Assembly (NCBI RefSeq): GCF_018325905.1
Contig: NZ_AP021901.1
Coordinates: forward strand, 1,674,001 to 1,738,000
Direction of reading: 5' to 3'
Length of the DNA stretch: 64,000 bases
From: Pseudomonas sp. St316
GTDB lineage: Bacteria > Pseudomonadota > Gammaproteobacteria > Pseudomonadales > Pseudomonadaceae
Part shown: positions 42,413 to 50,693 of the stretch, one piece after another
Position numbering within the stretch: the stretch's first letter is position 1
Layout of the letters: every line of letters starts with the position of its first letter
The notes under the pieces: generated by a model
Told to the model about the DNA's origin: nothing
Databases searched by the model: none
Seen by the model: the letters and a program-made list of their open reading frames with translations, nothing else
Program-made: the position numbers and the translations under genes

Positions 42413-43048
42413 ATGGCCATCGCCGAATGGCGCATGCAGGGCGTCGAATTCGTTTCCTGCAACTGCAATTGGGGCTGCCCCTGCCAATTCAATGCGCCAC
42501 CGACCCGTGGTCACTGCCAGGCGGTGGCGTCGATGCGAGTGGAGCTTGGGTATTTCAATCAGGTGGCGCTGGATGGCTTGTGCTGGGCCGCCACTTTCGC
42601 TTGGCCGGGCGCCATCCATGAGGGCAACGGCAGTTGTCAGGTGTTCATCGATGAACGCGCCGACGAGGCGCAGCGCCAGGCCCTGCTGACCATCCTCTCT
42701 GGCCTGGAGAGCGACCCTGGGGCCAACGTGTTTCAGGTGTTCAGCAGCACCATGAGTGAAGCGTTCGAACCGCTGTTCGTGCCCATCACCCTGTCCATCG
42801 ATGTCGATCAACGCTTGGCGCACCTGGACATTCCAGGCGTGCTGCAGGCCAGCGGCGAGCCGATCCGCAGCCCGATCGACGGCTCACCTCATCGAGTCCG
42901 CCTGTCCCTGCCCAACGGCTTCGAGTTCCTCGAGGCCGAAGTGGCCAGCGGCAGCTACCAGACGCATTCAGCCCTCAAACTACAATCCCAGGGCAGTCAT
43001 AGCCACCTTGCCCACGTGCACTTCACCGGTCATGGCATAGAGCCGTAG
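42413..43048 (+). CDS. DUF1326 protein
   Basis: A 211-residue protein of family DUF1326, marked by the N-terminal FVSCNCNWGCPCQFNAPPT cluster (CxCxxxCxC, probable metal or redox site) and GHCQAVASMRVELGYF. The remainder is mostly beta strand. ATG at 42413 follows GAAGAGG. It ends three bases before the DUF2182 gene, so the two are cotranscribed, a pairing seen in other genomes as I recall. A hairpin GCCGACC-TTC-GGTCGGC lies about 95 bp upstream. No established function. Confidence 0.87.
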   Translation: MAIAEWRMQGVEFVSCNCNWGCPCQFNAPPTRGHCQAVASMRVELGYFNQVALDGLCWAATFAWPGAIHEGNGSCQVFIDERADEAQRQALLTILSGLESDPGANVFQVFSSTMSEAFEPLFVPITLSIDVDQRLAHLDIPGVLQASGEPIRSPIDGSPHRVRLSLPNGFEFLEAEVASGSYQTHSALKLQSQGSHSHLAHVHFTGHGIEP

Positions 43049-43050
43049 AG

Positions 43051-43839
43051 ATGGCAGAACCTCAGACGGCGACGCCGAGCAAGCGACTGACAGGCGAGCA
43101 GTGGCTGCTTCTGCTCTGCCTGCTCGCGCTGACCGCCCTGGCCTGGCTGCTGCTGTTACGCATGGCCCGCGACATGAGCGCGCCAGGCGGCATGGCTGAT
43201 ACGGCAATGGGCGGCATGCTCATGCCCTGGAGCCTGGCCGATGCGCTGCTGATGTTCGCCATGTGGGTGGTGATGATGGTCGGCATGATGCTGCCCAGCG
43301 CCTTGCCCATGCTGTTGATCTACCAGCAGATGCTGCGCAAGCGCATGCCGGCACCACAGCGACACCTGGCCCTGCTGCTGTTTTGCAGCGCCTATGTTCT
43401 GGTCTGGGCCGGCTTCGCCCTGGGCGCCACGGCGCTGCAATGGGCGCTTGAGCAGCTCGTGCTGCTGAGTCCGGGGATGCGCGTGAGCAGTACCGCGCTG
43501 GGCGCCGGCCTGCTGCTGGTCGCAGGCGTTTATCAGTGGCTGCCAAGCAAGGCGGTCTGCCTTGAGCATTGTCGCGGGCCGCTGCACTTTCTGCTCAGCT
43601 ACTGGCGCCCCAACGTGCTCGGCGGCTGGCGCATGGGCTTGGCCCATGGCGCTTATTGCCTGGGCTGCTGCTGGGCCCTGATGGGCCTGCTGTTCGTGGT
43701 CGGCGTGATGAACCTGCTCTGGGTGGCAGTGATCGGTGCCTTCATCTTGTTGGAGAAAAACCTGCCGCAGGGACTCTGGCTCAGTCGTCTCTGCGGTGTG
43801 TTGTTGCTCGGCTGGAGCCTGTGGCTGCTGCTGGGCTGA
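43051..43839 (+). CDS. DUF2182 integral membrane protein
   Basis: Seven or so transmembrane helices in 262 residues. The DUF2182 signature is FAMWVVMMVGMMLPSALPML with the later YQWLPSKAVCLEHCRGPLHF and MGLAHGAYCLGCCWALM. Clusters of Met, Cys and His in helices and loops suggest metal handling. The start follows the DUF1326 stop by two bases. Together with the Cys-rich DUF1326 protein it may form a membrane metal or redox system, but that is inference. Confidence 0.87.
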   Translation: MAEPQTATPSKRLTGEQWLLLLCLLALTALAWLLLLRMARDMSAPGGMADTAMGGMLMPWSLADALLMFAMWVVMMVGMMLPSALPMLLIYQQMLRKRMPAPQRHLALLLFCSAYVLVWAGFALGATALQWALEQLVLLSPGMRVSSTALGAGLLLVAGVYQWLPSKAVCLEHCRGPLHFLLSYWRPNVLGGWRMGLAHGAYCLGCCWALMGLLFVVGVMNLLWVAVIGAFILLEKNLPQGLWLSRLCGVLLLGWSLWLLLG

Positions 43840-43842
43840 GTC

Positions 43843-43862
43843 TGTAGGAGCAAGCTCCCACA
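43843..43862. repeat. Minimal REP remnant
   Basis: TGTAGGAGCAAGCTCCCACA: a nearly perfect 20-bp palindrome left from a REP pair that lost its centre, between convergent genes. Confidence 0.7.
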
Positions 43863-43869
43863 GATGGGC

Positions 43870-44523
43870 CTATTTCCAGGTATGGATCGGCCAGCCAGCT
43901 GATTCGGCGTGTGCCCTCAGCACCGGGTCCGGATTGACCACATGGGGATAATCGACCTTGAGCAACAGCGGCAGGTCATTGCGCGAGTCGGAATAGAAAC
44001 TCGCGCCCTCCAGGTTCTCTTCCTCGGCATCCAGCCAATCCAGCAACCGCGCAATCTTGCCTTCGCGGTAGGTCAGGGTGCCGACGGTCTTGCCGCTGTA
44101 CACCCCATGGGTCACTTCAAGATTGATCGCCAGGATCTCATCGATGCCCAGGCGTTCGGCGATCGGTTTGACCAGGTGCGTGCCCGAGGCCGAGATCACC
44201 AGGATCCGGTCGCCGGCCTTGCGGTGTTCGGCGATGGTCTTGGTGGCGTCGCTGAAGATGATCGGTTCGATGAAGTCCTCCACCCAAGGCCCCACCAAGT
44301 GTTCGACTTCTTCCGGTGTGCGGCCAATCATCGGTTCCAGGCTGAAGTCCATGTACTCTTCCATGCTCAGCTTGCCGTGGCTGTAGGCGTCCATCAGCGC
44401 GTTGTTGCGCTGCATGAACGACTCGGGGTCGACCCAGCCCAGGCGCCCCATCTGTTCGCTCCAGAGGGTGGCGCAGTCGCCGTGGATCAGGGTTTCGTCC
44501 AGATCAAAAATTGCCAGGGCCAT
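43870..44523 (-). CDS. HAD-IB family phosphatase
   Basis: Haloacid dehalogenase-type phosphatase of subfamily IB, 217 residues. Motif I is AIFDLDETLIHGD (nucleophile Asp), motif II LVISASGTHLVKPIAERLG, and motif III/IV YSDSRNDLPLLLKVDYP. The helical cap lies between I and II, as in phosphoserine phosphatase. Members act on phosphoserine, phosphoethanolamine or similar. It is the last gene on the minus strand after an ABC importer operon with a phosphodiesterase, which hints at use of an imported phosphorylated compound. Spacing to the ATPase gene is about 46 bp. Confidence 0.88.
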   Translation of the reverse strand: MALAIFDLDETLIHGDCATLWSEQMGRLGWVDPESFMQRNNALMDAYSHGKLSMEEYMDFSLEPMIGRTPEEVEHLVGPWVEDFIEPIIFSDATKTIAEHRKAGDRILVISASGTHLVKPIAERLGIDEILAINLEVTHGVYSGKTVGTLTYREGKIARLLDWLDAEEENLEGASFYSDSRNDLPLLLKVDYPHVVNPDPVLRAHAESAGWPIHTWK

Positions 44524-44569
44524 CAGCGCGTTTTCCTCTTCAAGATCAGCTTCAAGATCGATAAAGCCA

Positions 44570-45559
44570 TCAGGCTACCTCACACAGCGCCGACGGATCG
44601 ATGGAAAGTGCCAGGCGGGCGCCATCGGGGTGCAGGTCGGCGGCCGAGCGGTTGAGCACATCCACCACCAGTTCCACGCCACGGGCCTCGACCCGGTAGC
44701 GAATCACGTTGCCCAACAGGCTGTGGCTGCGGATCAGCGCATCGGCCTCGCCGCTGCGGCTCAGCTCGATGGCCTCCGGGCGGATGGCGATACGGCCGCT
44801 CACCGGCCGTTGCAGCAGTTTGCTGGCGCTGTCGGCATCCAGCAGGTTGTAGTTGCCGATGAAGCCGGCGGCAAAGACATCGACTGGCGCAGTGTAAAGG
44901 GTTTCGGCATCGCCGCTTTGTACGATCCTTCCCTGGTTCATCAGGAATATCCGGTCAGACATGGTCAGGGCTTCTTCCTGGTCGTGTGTGACAAAGATCG
45001 TGGTCAGGCCCAACTCGCGCTGGATCTGTCGGATCTGTTCGCGCAAGTGCTTGCGAATCCGTGCATCCAGGGCCGACAGCGGTTCGTCCAGCAGCAACAG
45101 GCGCGGCCGGGTGACCAGGGAGCGGGCCAGGGCGACGCGCTGGCATTGGCCGCCGGAGAGTTGATGGGGATAGCGGGCGGCAAAATCCTGCAACTCCACC
45201 AGGCGCAAGATTTCTTGCACGCGCTTGCGGCTGTCCTCGGCCTCGATCTTTTGCATGCGCAGGCCGAAGGCGACGTTCTGTTCCACGGTCATGTTGGGGA
45301 ACAAGGCATAGCTCTGGAAGACCATGCCGATCCCACGTTTCTGCGGGCTCAATGGGACGATGTCTTGCCCGTCCAGGATGATCTGGCCGGCATCCACCGC
45401 CGTCAGGCCGGCAATGCAGCGCAACAGCGTGGACTTGCCACAACCGGAAGGGCCGAGGAGGGTGACGAATTCACCCTTGCCGATCTGGCAGTTGATGTCG
45501 CTGAACACCGGGGTGCCGGCGTAGCTTTTCTGCAGGTGTTGGACGCTGACGTAGCTCAT
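44570..45559 (-). CDS. ABC importer ATP-binding protein
   Basis: ATPase of 329 residues of the PotA/FbpC type. Walker A is LLGPSGCGKSTLLRC, the signature LSGGQCQRVALARSL, Walker B LLLLDEPLSALD and the H-loop IFVTHDQEEAL. The C-terminal region (from about 240) is a TOBE regulatory domain (GRIAIRPEAIEL). Its ATG overlaps the stop of the permease gene upstream (ATGA). Together with two permeases and a binding protein it forms an importer of the spermidine/iron/aminoethylphosphonate type; the substrate is not certain. Confidence 0.93.
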   Translation of the reverse strand: MSYVSVQHLQKSYAGTPVFSDINCQIGKGEFVTLLGPSGCGKSTLLRCIAGLTAVDAGQIILDGQDIVPLSPQKRGIGMVFQSYALFPNMTVEQNVAFGLRMQKIEAEDSRKRVQEILRLVELQDFAARYPHQLSGGQCQRVALARSLVTRPRLLLLDEPLSALDARIRKHLREQIRQIQRELGLTTIFVTHDQEEALTMSDRIFLMNQGRIVQSGDAETLYTAPVDVFAAGFIGNYNLLDADSASKLLQRPVSGRIAIRPEAIELSRSGEADALIRSHSLLGNVIRYRVEARGVELVVDVLNRSAADLHPDGARLALSIDPSALCEVA

Positions 45560-46356
45560 TGGCTTTTGTCCTTGTTCAAGATGTTGGCCGCCCAGGTCAG
45601 GACCAGTACGAAGAAGAAGTAGGAAATCACCAGCGCACTGGTGAAGTGACCGCTGCTGTTGCGCATGTTGTTCAGGTACACCTGCAGGGTTTCATAGCGG
45701 GTGCCGACGAGGATGTTGGCAAACACGAACTCGCCGAACAGGAACGAGAACGACAGCAACAGCGCCACCATCAGGCCCTTGCGCAGGTTCGGCAACACCA
45801 CCAGGAACGCGGCCTGGAAGGTGCTGGCACCGAGCAGTTGGGCGGCGTCCATCAGGTCGCGCAGGTTGATGGCTTGCAGGTTGTTGGTGATCGCCCGGTA
45901 CATGAACGGCAGGGCGACGGTGAAGTAGCAGCCGATCAGGATCCACGGCGTACCCACCATCGCCAGCGGCCCGGAGCCGTAGAGTTGCAGCAGCCCCACC
46001 GACGACACCACTGGCGGCACCGCGAAGGGCAGCAGGATGAGGATGTTCATCAGCGCGTCGAGCCTGGGGAAGTGGTAGTGCACCACGAACAGCAACGGCA
46101 GGATCAACACCACCGAGAGCACCAGCGCGCCGACGCAGACCAGCAGCGATTGGCCGAAGGCGTGGAGAAAACGCGGATCGCTCCACAACTGCACATACCA
46201 TTTGAACGTGAAGCCGCTGGGTAGCACGGTGGCCGACCAGCTGCTGGCGATGGAGTAGACGAGCGTGCCGGCCAGGGGCAGCAGCAGGATGGCGAACAGC
46301 ACGTACACCACCACCCGATGGTAGAGCCCGACGGAGCCCGGTTCAGCGCGAGACAT
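45556..46356 (-). CDS. ABC importer permease 2
   Basis: Inner-membrane permease of 266 residues with six helices and the conserved cytoplasmic EAA-type loop (DLMDAAQLLGASTFQAAFLV). It starts 14 bases inside the end of the other permease gene and ends in an ATGA overlap with the ATPase gene, showing tight translational coupling. Confidence 0.92.
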   Translation of the reverse strand: MSRAEPGSVGLYHRVVVYVLFAILLLPLAGTLVYSIASSWSATVLPSGFTFKWYVQLWSDPRFLHAFGQSLLVCVGALVLSVVLILPLLFVVHYHFPRLDALMNILILLPFAVPPVVSSVGLLQLYGSGPLAMVGTPWILIGCYFTVALPFMYRAITNNLQAINLRDLMDAAQLLGASTFQAAFLVVLPNLRKGLMVALLLSFSFLFGEFVFANILVGTRYETLQVYLNNMRNSSGHFTSALVISYFFFVLVLTWAANILNKDKSQ

Positions 46357-47188
46357 GGTAGCTCCTCTTGAGCAGCAACTGATGGACGATGGTGACCACG
46401 GTCATCAACGCCACCAATATCACGGCCAGGGCACTGGCCATGTTCGGGTCGAGGGAAATGTCGCCGGAGACCATGGCGGCGATGCGAATCGGCAGCACGT
46501 TGAAGTTGCCGGTGGTCAGCGCATAGACCGTGGCGTAGGCGCCGAGGGCGTTGGCCAGCAGGATCACGAAGGTGCCCAGCAGCGCCGGGGTCAGCACCGG
46601 CAAGCCGATGTGTCGCCAGAACTGCCAGCCGTTGGCGCCCAGCAGTTCGGCGGATTCGCGCCAGTCTTCGCGCAGGGCGTCGAAGGCTGGATAGAGCAGC
46701 AGCACGCCCAAGGGGATCTGGAAGTAGGTGTAGAGGATGATCAGCCCGGTTTTCGAGTACAGGTTGAAATCCTCGATGATCCCTGCCTGTTTCAGCATGA
46801 TCGTGATGCTGCCGTTGAACCCGAGCAAAATGATGAAGGCGAAGGCCAGGGGCACGCCGGCAAAGTTGCTGGTCATGTTGGCGAAGGCGTTGACGAAGTT
46901 GCGCAGCCGCGAATCCACGCGGCGCAGGGAGTAGCTGCCCAGCACGGCGATGACGATGCCGAACATACTGGACCAGAAGCTGATCTCCAGGCTGTGCTGG
47001 ATCGCTTGCAGGTAGAACTTGGAACTGAAGATCTTGCTGAAGTTGGCCAGGCCCCAGCCGAACTCTTCCGATTCCAGGCTGTTGACCAGCACCCAGAGCA
47101 GCGGGGCGATCTGGAACACGATGAAGAAAATCGCGAAGGGCACCAGGCACAACGCTGCCAGCCATTTGCCGCGCGTCATGGCGTTCAC
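46343..47188 (-). CDS. ABC importer permease 1
   Basis: Inner-membrane permease of 281 residues; six helices and the EAA-type loop (WRESAELLGANGWQFWRHIG). I prefer the GTG at 47188, which overlaps the stop of the phosphodiesterase gene (GTGA) and has AGGAG eight bases before it. The ATG at 47179 (MTRGKWLAALC) is the alternative. Its partner is the permease at 45556-46356. Confidence 0.9.
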   Translation of the reverse strand: MNAMTRGKWLAALCLVPFAIFFIVFQIAPLLWVLVNSLESEEFGWGLANFSKIFSSKFYLQAIQHSLEISFWSSMFGIVIAVLGSYSLRRVDSRLRNFVNAFANMTSNFAGVPLAFAFIILLGFNGSITIMLKQAGIIEDFNLYSKTGLIILYTYFQIPLGVLLLYPAFDALREDWRESAELLGANGWQFWRHIGLPVLTPALLGTFVILLANALGAYATVYALTTGNFNVLPIRIAAMVSGDISLDPNMASALAVILVALMTVVTIVHQLLLKRSYHVSR

Positions 47189-47991
47189 TTGAGTAACTCC
47201 TGGCAATAGGGTTTGTCGTGGTCGACGCCGAGCAATTGGCAAATGGTGCCGCACAGTTCGGTCTGCCGGGGTGTGGCCGCGGGATCGAAACTGAAGCCGC
47301 TGCCCAGGACAAACAGCGGCACTTCCCGTTCTTCGGCCAGCAGGCCGTTATGGGAGCGATCGTTGTTCATGCCGTGGTCGGACGTCACCAGCACCTGGTA
47401 ACCGGCGTCTAGCCAGTCTTGCAGGTAAACCGCCAGGTTGACGTCGGCCGAGCGCGCGCTATTGCGGTATTGCGGGGTGTCGAGGCCGTGCTTGTGGCCG
47501 GCGTCGTCGATGTTCATCGGGTGCACCAGCAAAAAGTTCGGCAAGTAGCGCTGGCGCAGGTGTTCGGCGTCAGCGAACAGATGGGAATCGGGGTAATGGT
47601 CATTCCAATAGAAATGCCCGTGTTGAATCGGCAAGTCGGGGTTGTCGGTGTGACGGTCGCGACCGGCCACGAAGGGTGAAGCGTTATAGAGCTCGCTGAC
47701 CCAATGATACGCCGCGGCCGCCGTACTCAAGCCGGCCTGGGTGGCGTAGTGGAAAATGCTGCGCTGGTTCGACAGGCGCGAGACGTTGTTGTGCACGATC
47801 CCGCTGTCGATGGGCACGACGCCGGTGAGGATGCATTCGTAGAGCGGACGGGACAGGGCGGGCAACTCACATTCCAGTTTGTAGAGGGCCGCGCGTCCTG
47901 CGCCGACGTAAGCCTGCAAATGCCCCATGGCATGCCGGGCGACCTCATGGTTGAGACCGTCGAGCACCACCAGGATGACGTTGTGCTTCAT
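47185..47991 (-). CDS. Alkaline phosphatase superfamily (nucleotide pyrophosphatase/phosphodiesterase-type) enzyme
   Basis: A 268-residue metalloenzyme. VILVVLDGLNHEVAR has the first metal Asp, LTGVVPIDSGIVHNN the nucleophile region (unusually with Ser/Asp/Ser spacing), NIDDAGHKHG and TSDHGMNNDRSHNG the later metal ligands. No signal peptide is visible, so it acts in the cytoplasm on an imported compound. ATG at 47991 follows GGAG. It sits between the binding-protein gene and the permeases, so the importer probably carries a phosphodiester or phosphonate that this enzyme hydrolyses. Confidence 0.87.
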   Translation of the reverse strand: MKHNVILVVLDGLNHEVARHAMGHLQAYVGAGRAALYKLECELPALSRPLYECILTGVVPIDSGIVHNNVSRLSNQRSIFHYATQAGLSTAAAAYHWVSELYNASPFVAGRDRHTDNPDLPIQHGHFYWNDHYPDSHLFADAEHLRQRYLPNFLLVHPMNIDDAGHKHGLDTPQYRNSARSADVNLAVYLQDWLDAGYQVLVTSDHGMNNDRSHNGLLAEEREVPLFVLGSGFSFDPAATPRQTELCGTICQLLGVDHDKPYCQELLK

Positions 47992-48046
47992 GGGTACCGG
48001 AACTCCGGACAGATACCAGGAAACTCGGGCTGACCACAGGGCCCAA

Positions 48047-48166
48047 TGTGGGAGCAGGCACTGTGGGAGCAAAGCTTGCTCGCGATGCTGGCGACACGGT
48101 GCAACTGTAAGACCGTGTCATCGTTTATCGCGAGCAAGCTTTGCTCCCACAGTGCTTGCTCCCACA
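48047..48166. repeat. Nested REP palindrome within the ABC operon
   Basis: An outer arm TGTGGGAGCAGGCAC is followed by a full REP pair TGTGGGAGCAAAGCTTGCTCGCGATGC … ATCGCGAGCAAGCTTTGCTCCCACA and then an outer arm GTGCTTGCTCCCACA. The whole 120 bp folds as one long stem, between the binding-protein gene and the downstream genes. Confidence 0.9.
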
Positions 48167-48206
48167 ATTTGGATCCTCGGTGGATCTCCGAGCGAGAGCT
48201 ACCGCC

Positions 48207-49274
48207 TCACTGCATATTGATGATCACGTCTTCCTGCCATTTCTGCGGCAGTGCCTTGGAGGTCTTCTCCCACGCGTCCGCGTCCTTGATCGGGGTCACG
48301 CCTTTGTACTGCTCGTTTGGCAGCAGTTTGGCCTGGACCTCTTCCGGCAGTTTCAGGTGCTCGGCGCGGATCGGACGGGCGTTGCCTTTGGCCAGGTTGA
48401 TCTGGCCGGCGTCGCTGAAGATGTATTCACGAGCCAGTTTGGCGGCGTTCGGGTGCTTGGCGTATTTGTTGATGATGGTGGTGTAGCCGGAGATGACCGA
48501 GCCGTCAGACGGGATCAACACGACGTAGTCATCCGGGTTGGCCATCTTGGCCTTGTAGCTCAGGCCGTTGAAGTCCCAGACCACGCCGACTTCGACTTCA
48601 CCTTTTTCCATCGTGGCGATAGTCGGGTTGGCCATGGACAGGCGCCCTTGCTTGGCGATCTCGGCGAACATCAACAGCGCCGGCTGCAGGTTCTTCTCAT
48701 CGCCACCGTTGGCCAAGGCGGCTGCCAGCACGCCGTTGGCGGCCTGGGCGGCGGTGCTCACGTCACCAATGGAGACTTTGTACTTGCCGGTCTTCAGGTC
48801 AGCCCATTTGGTCGGCACGTCGGAACCGTGCAGCAGTTTCTTGTTGACGATGAAGGCGATGGTGCCGGTGTAGGCCAATGCCCAGTTGCCGTCCTTGTCC
48901 TTGGCCCAGGCCGGTACTTGTTCCCAGGTACTTGGCTTGTAGGGTTGGACCACGCCCTGCTTGACCGCGATCGGGCCGAACGCCGCACCGACGTCGCCGA
49001 TGTCGGCGCTGGCGTTGTCTTTTTCGGCGGCGAACTTGGCGATTTCCTGGGCCGAGCTCATGTCGGTGTCGATGTGTTTCAGGCCGTAGAGCTTGGCCAG
49101 GTCGTCCCAGGTGCCTTTCCAGTTTGCCCAGTCATCGGGCATGCCGACGCTGTTCACGGCGCCTTCCGCTTTCGCAGCGGCTTCCAACGTTTTCAGATCG
49201 GTGTCAGCGGCCATGGCGGCGGTGCACATGGCAATGGTCGAGCCTAACAGTGATGCCAGGAAAAGCTGTTTCAT
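48207..49274 (-). CDS. ABC importer periplasmic substrate-binding protein
   Basis: A 355-residue extracellular solute-binding protein (family 1/6 fold, like PotD, Fbp or the 2-aminoethylphosphonate PhnS). Signal peptide FLASLLGSTIAMCTAAMA precedes the mature start ADTDLKTLEAAAKAEGAV. VEVGVVWDFNGLSYKAKM and SGYTTIINKYAKHPNAAKL form the second lobe hinge. It is the first gene of the importer operon, and a large REP structure follows it, as in operons where the binding protein must be made in excess. Divergent from the GntR gene. Confidence 0.92.
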   Translation of the reverse strand: MKQLFLASLLGSTIAMCTAAMAADTDLKTLEAAAKAEGAVNSVGMPDDWANWKGTWDDLAKLYGLKHIDTDMSSAQEIAKFAAEKDNASADIGDVGAAFGPIAVKQGVVQPYKPSTWEQVPAWAKDKDGNWALAYTGTIAFIVNKKLLHGSDVPTKWADLKTGKYKVSIGDVSTAAQAANGVLAAALANGGDEKNLQPALLMFAEIAKQGRLSMANPTIATMEKGEVEVGVVWDFNGLSYKAKMANPDDYVVLIPSDGSVISGYTTIINKYAKHPNAAKLAREYIFSDAGQINLAKGNARPIRAEHLKLPEEVQAKLLPNEQYKGVTPIKDADAWEKTSKALPQKWQEDVIINMQ

Positions 49275-49623
49275 CCGAAGCTCCTATGGGCGTTTTCAAC
49301 GCTGCGATTGCGGTTGTGTTGGTCTAGGTCAGCAATACCTGAGCCAATGTAGGCGAGCCCTGTGACATTTTGATGTCGGTGTCGCACGCGGTGGGAAATG
49401 CCAGGCTCGGGGACATTGGCTGTGAATTAAGCGTAGACCATGGTTAAACAGCTGATCTGAAAGGACTTGGCCGTTAATTTGCACGCGTGCAAAGCAACCG
49501 TTCGGCGGCTTTGTCATCTGCCAGTCATGTGCAGTGCCTAGGCTTGCTGGACCCAGAAGCGGGTCGATGAACCCTCGATCCTGCCCCGAAACAGTGCTGG
49601 TCTAGTCCAGATAGGTAACGTTG
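49275..49623. promoter_or_regulatory. Divergent promoter region with repeated TGGTCTA sites
   Basis: TGGTCTAGGTCA at 49320-49331, TAGACCA (inverted) at 49434-49440, and CTGGTCTAGTCCAG at 49599-49612. The heptamer TGGTCTA thus occurs three times in the gap between the importer and the GntR gene; the last is nearly palindromic and lies 11 bp before the regulator start. This is the pattern of a GntR/UTRA operator. Confidence 0.55.
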
Positions 49624-50352
49624 ATGCGCATCGATGCAACCAAAGCGGTGACAGCCATCGGACACGTCCTGCAAGAGCAACTCGACCATGGGTTGCTGGC
49701 GCCCGGCAGCAAATTGCCGGCCGAGCGCAAGCTCAGTGAATTGTTCGGGACCACGCGCATTACCGTGCGCGAGGCGTTGTTACAGCTCGAAGCCCAGGGG
49801 CAGATTTATCGGGAGGAGCGCCGGGGCTGGTTCGTCTCGCCGCCGCGCCTGGCCTACAACCTGATGCAGCGCAGCCATTTCCACGCCATGGTCGCAGCCC
49901 AAGGGCGTGTGCCTTCTACCCAAGTGATCTCGGCGCGCCTGCAACCTGCTTCGGCGGCGGTGTGTGCCTGGTTGCAATTACCGGCGTTGTCCAGCGTGAT
50001 CCAGATCTGCCGCGTGCGGCGTATCGACGAGCGCCTGGTGCTGTACGTCGAGCACTACCTGAACCCGCAGTATTTTCCGGACATCCTGGGGTTCGACCTC
50101 AACCAGTCCATCACCGAGCTGTACGCCCGCCACTACGACCTGCACTACGGACGGGTGAAGTTTGAAATCGTGCCCACCTCGTTACAGCCGGAAGCGGCAG
50201 CGGCGTTGAAGGTTTCGGTGGGCAGCCCCGGGCTTCGCATCGCCCGGGTCAACTATGACCAGCATCAGCGGCTGATCGATTGCGACCTGGAGTTCTGGCG
50301 ACACGATGCGATCCATGTCGGGGTGGACGTGCCGGAGCAACCGCCGGCCTGA
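49624..50352 (+). CDS. GntR-family regulator with UTRA domain
   Basis: A 242-residue HutC-subfamily repressor. The winged HTH is GHVLQEQLDHGLLAPGSKLP then AERKLSELFGTTRITVREAL, with REERRGWFVSPPRL as the wing. Residues about 90-235 form the UTRA ligand domain (LVLYVEHYLNPQYFPDILGF). ATG at 49624; a TTG codon precedes it. It likely controls the divergent importer, with the imported compound or its product as ligand. Confidence 0.92.
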   Translation: MRIDATKAVTAIGHVLQEQLDHGLLAPGSKLPAERKLSELFGTTRITVREALLQLEAQGQIYREERRGWFVSPPRLAYNLMQRSHFHAMVAAQGRVPSTQVISARLQPASAAVCAWLQLPALSSVIQICRVRRIDERLVLYVEHYLNPQYFPDILGFDLNQSITELYARHYDLHYGRVKFEIVPTSLQPEAAAALKVSVGSPGLRIARVNYDQHQRLIDCDLEFWRHDAIHVGVDVPEQPPA

Positions 50353-50359
50353 GTCAGGT

Positions 50360-50542
50360 TCAGAGCGACTCGTTGAGCTTGCTCAGGATCTTGAACACCA
50401 CCGTGGCGAGGATCAACAACATGCCGATCCACATGGCAAAGACCCCGACGTTCTTGTCACGGAAGTTGAAGCCGATGGCCAGCAAGATCATGCCGGCAAT
50501 GATAGGCACCAGCATGGCGTTGAACGAAGACATCGAAATCAT
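50360..50542 (-). CDS. Small two-helix membrane protein (60 aa)
   Basis: A 60-residue protein with two hydrophobic helices (MLVPIIAGMILLAIGFNF and VFAMWIGMLLILATVVFKIL) and a charged turn NFRDKN between them. Upstream AAGG on the minus strand gives a possible ribosome site; an in-frame ATG three codons later (MSSFN) is an alternative. Convergent with the GntR gene, only seven bases from its stop. No family recognised. Confidence 0.65.
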   Translation of the reverse strand: MISMSSFNAMLVPIIAGMILLAIGFNFRDKNVGVFAMWIGMLLILATVVFKILSKLNESL

Positions 50543-50640
50543 GGCGACAGCCTTGTCGGAGGGACGATAAGGTCAGTCTAGTTGGCGTTTGGCTGGGGTG
50601 GGCTGATGTATGTCAGCACACCCCTCAATCCGAGGCGAGC

Positions 50641-50673
50641 ACTGTGTGGGAGCAAGCCTTGCTCCCACACAGT
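50641..50673. repeat. Perfect 33-bp REP-derived palindrome
   Basis: ACTGTGTGGGAGCAAG-C-CTTGCTCCCACACAGT: 16-bp arms with a one-base centre, downstream of apeB on the minus strand. It may act as a hairpin at the 3' end of the apeB message. Confidence 0.8.
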
Positions 50674-50693
50674 TCATCATGTCTTTGGTGCGG

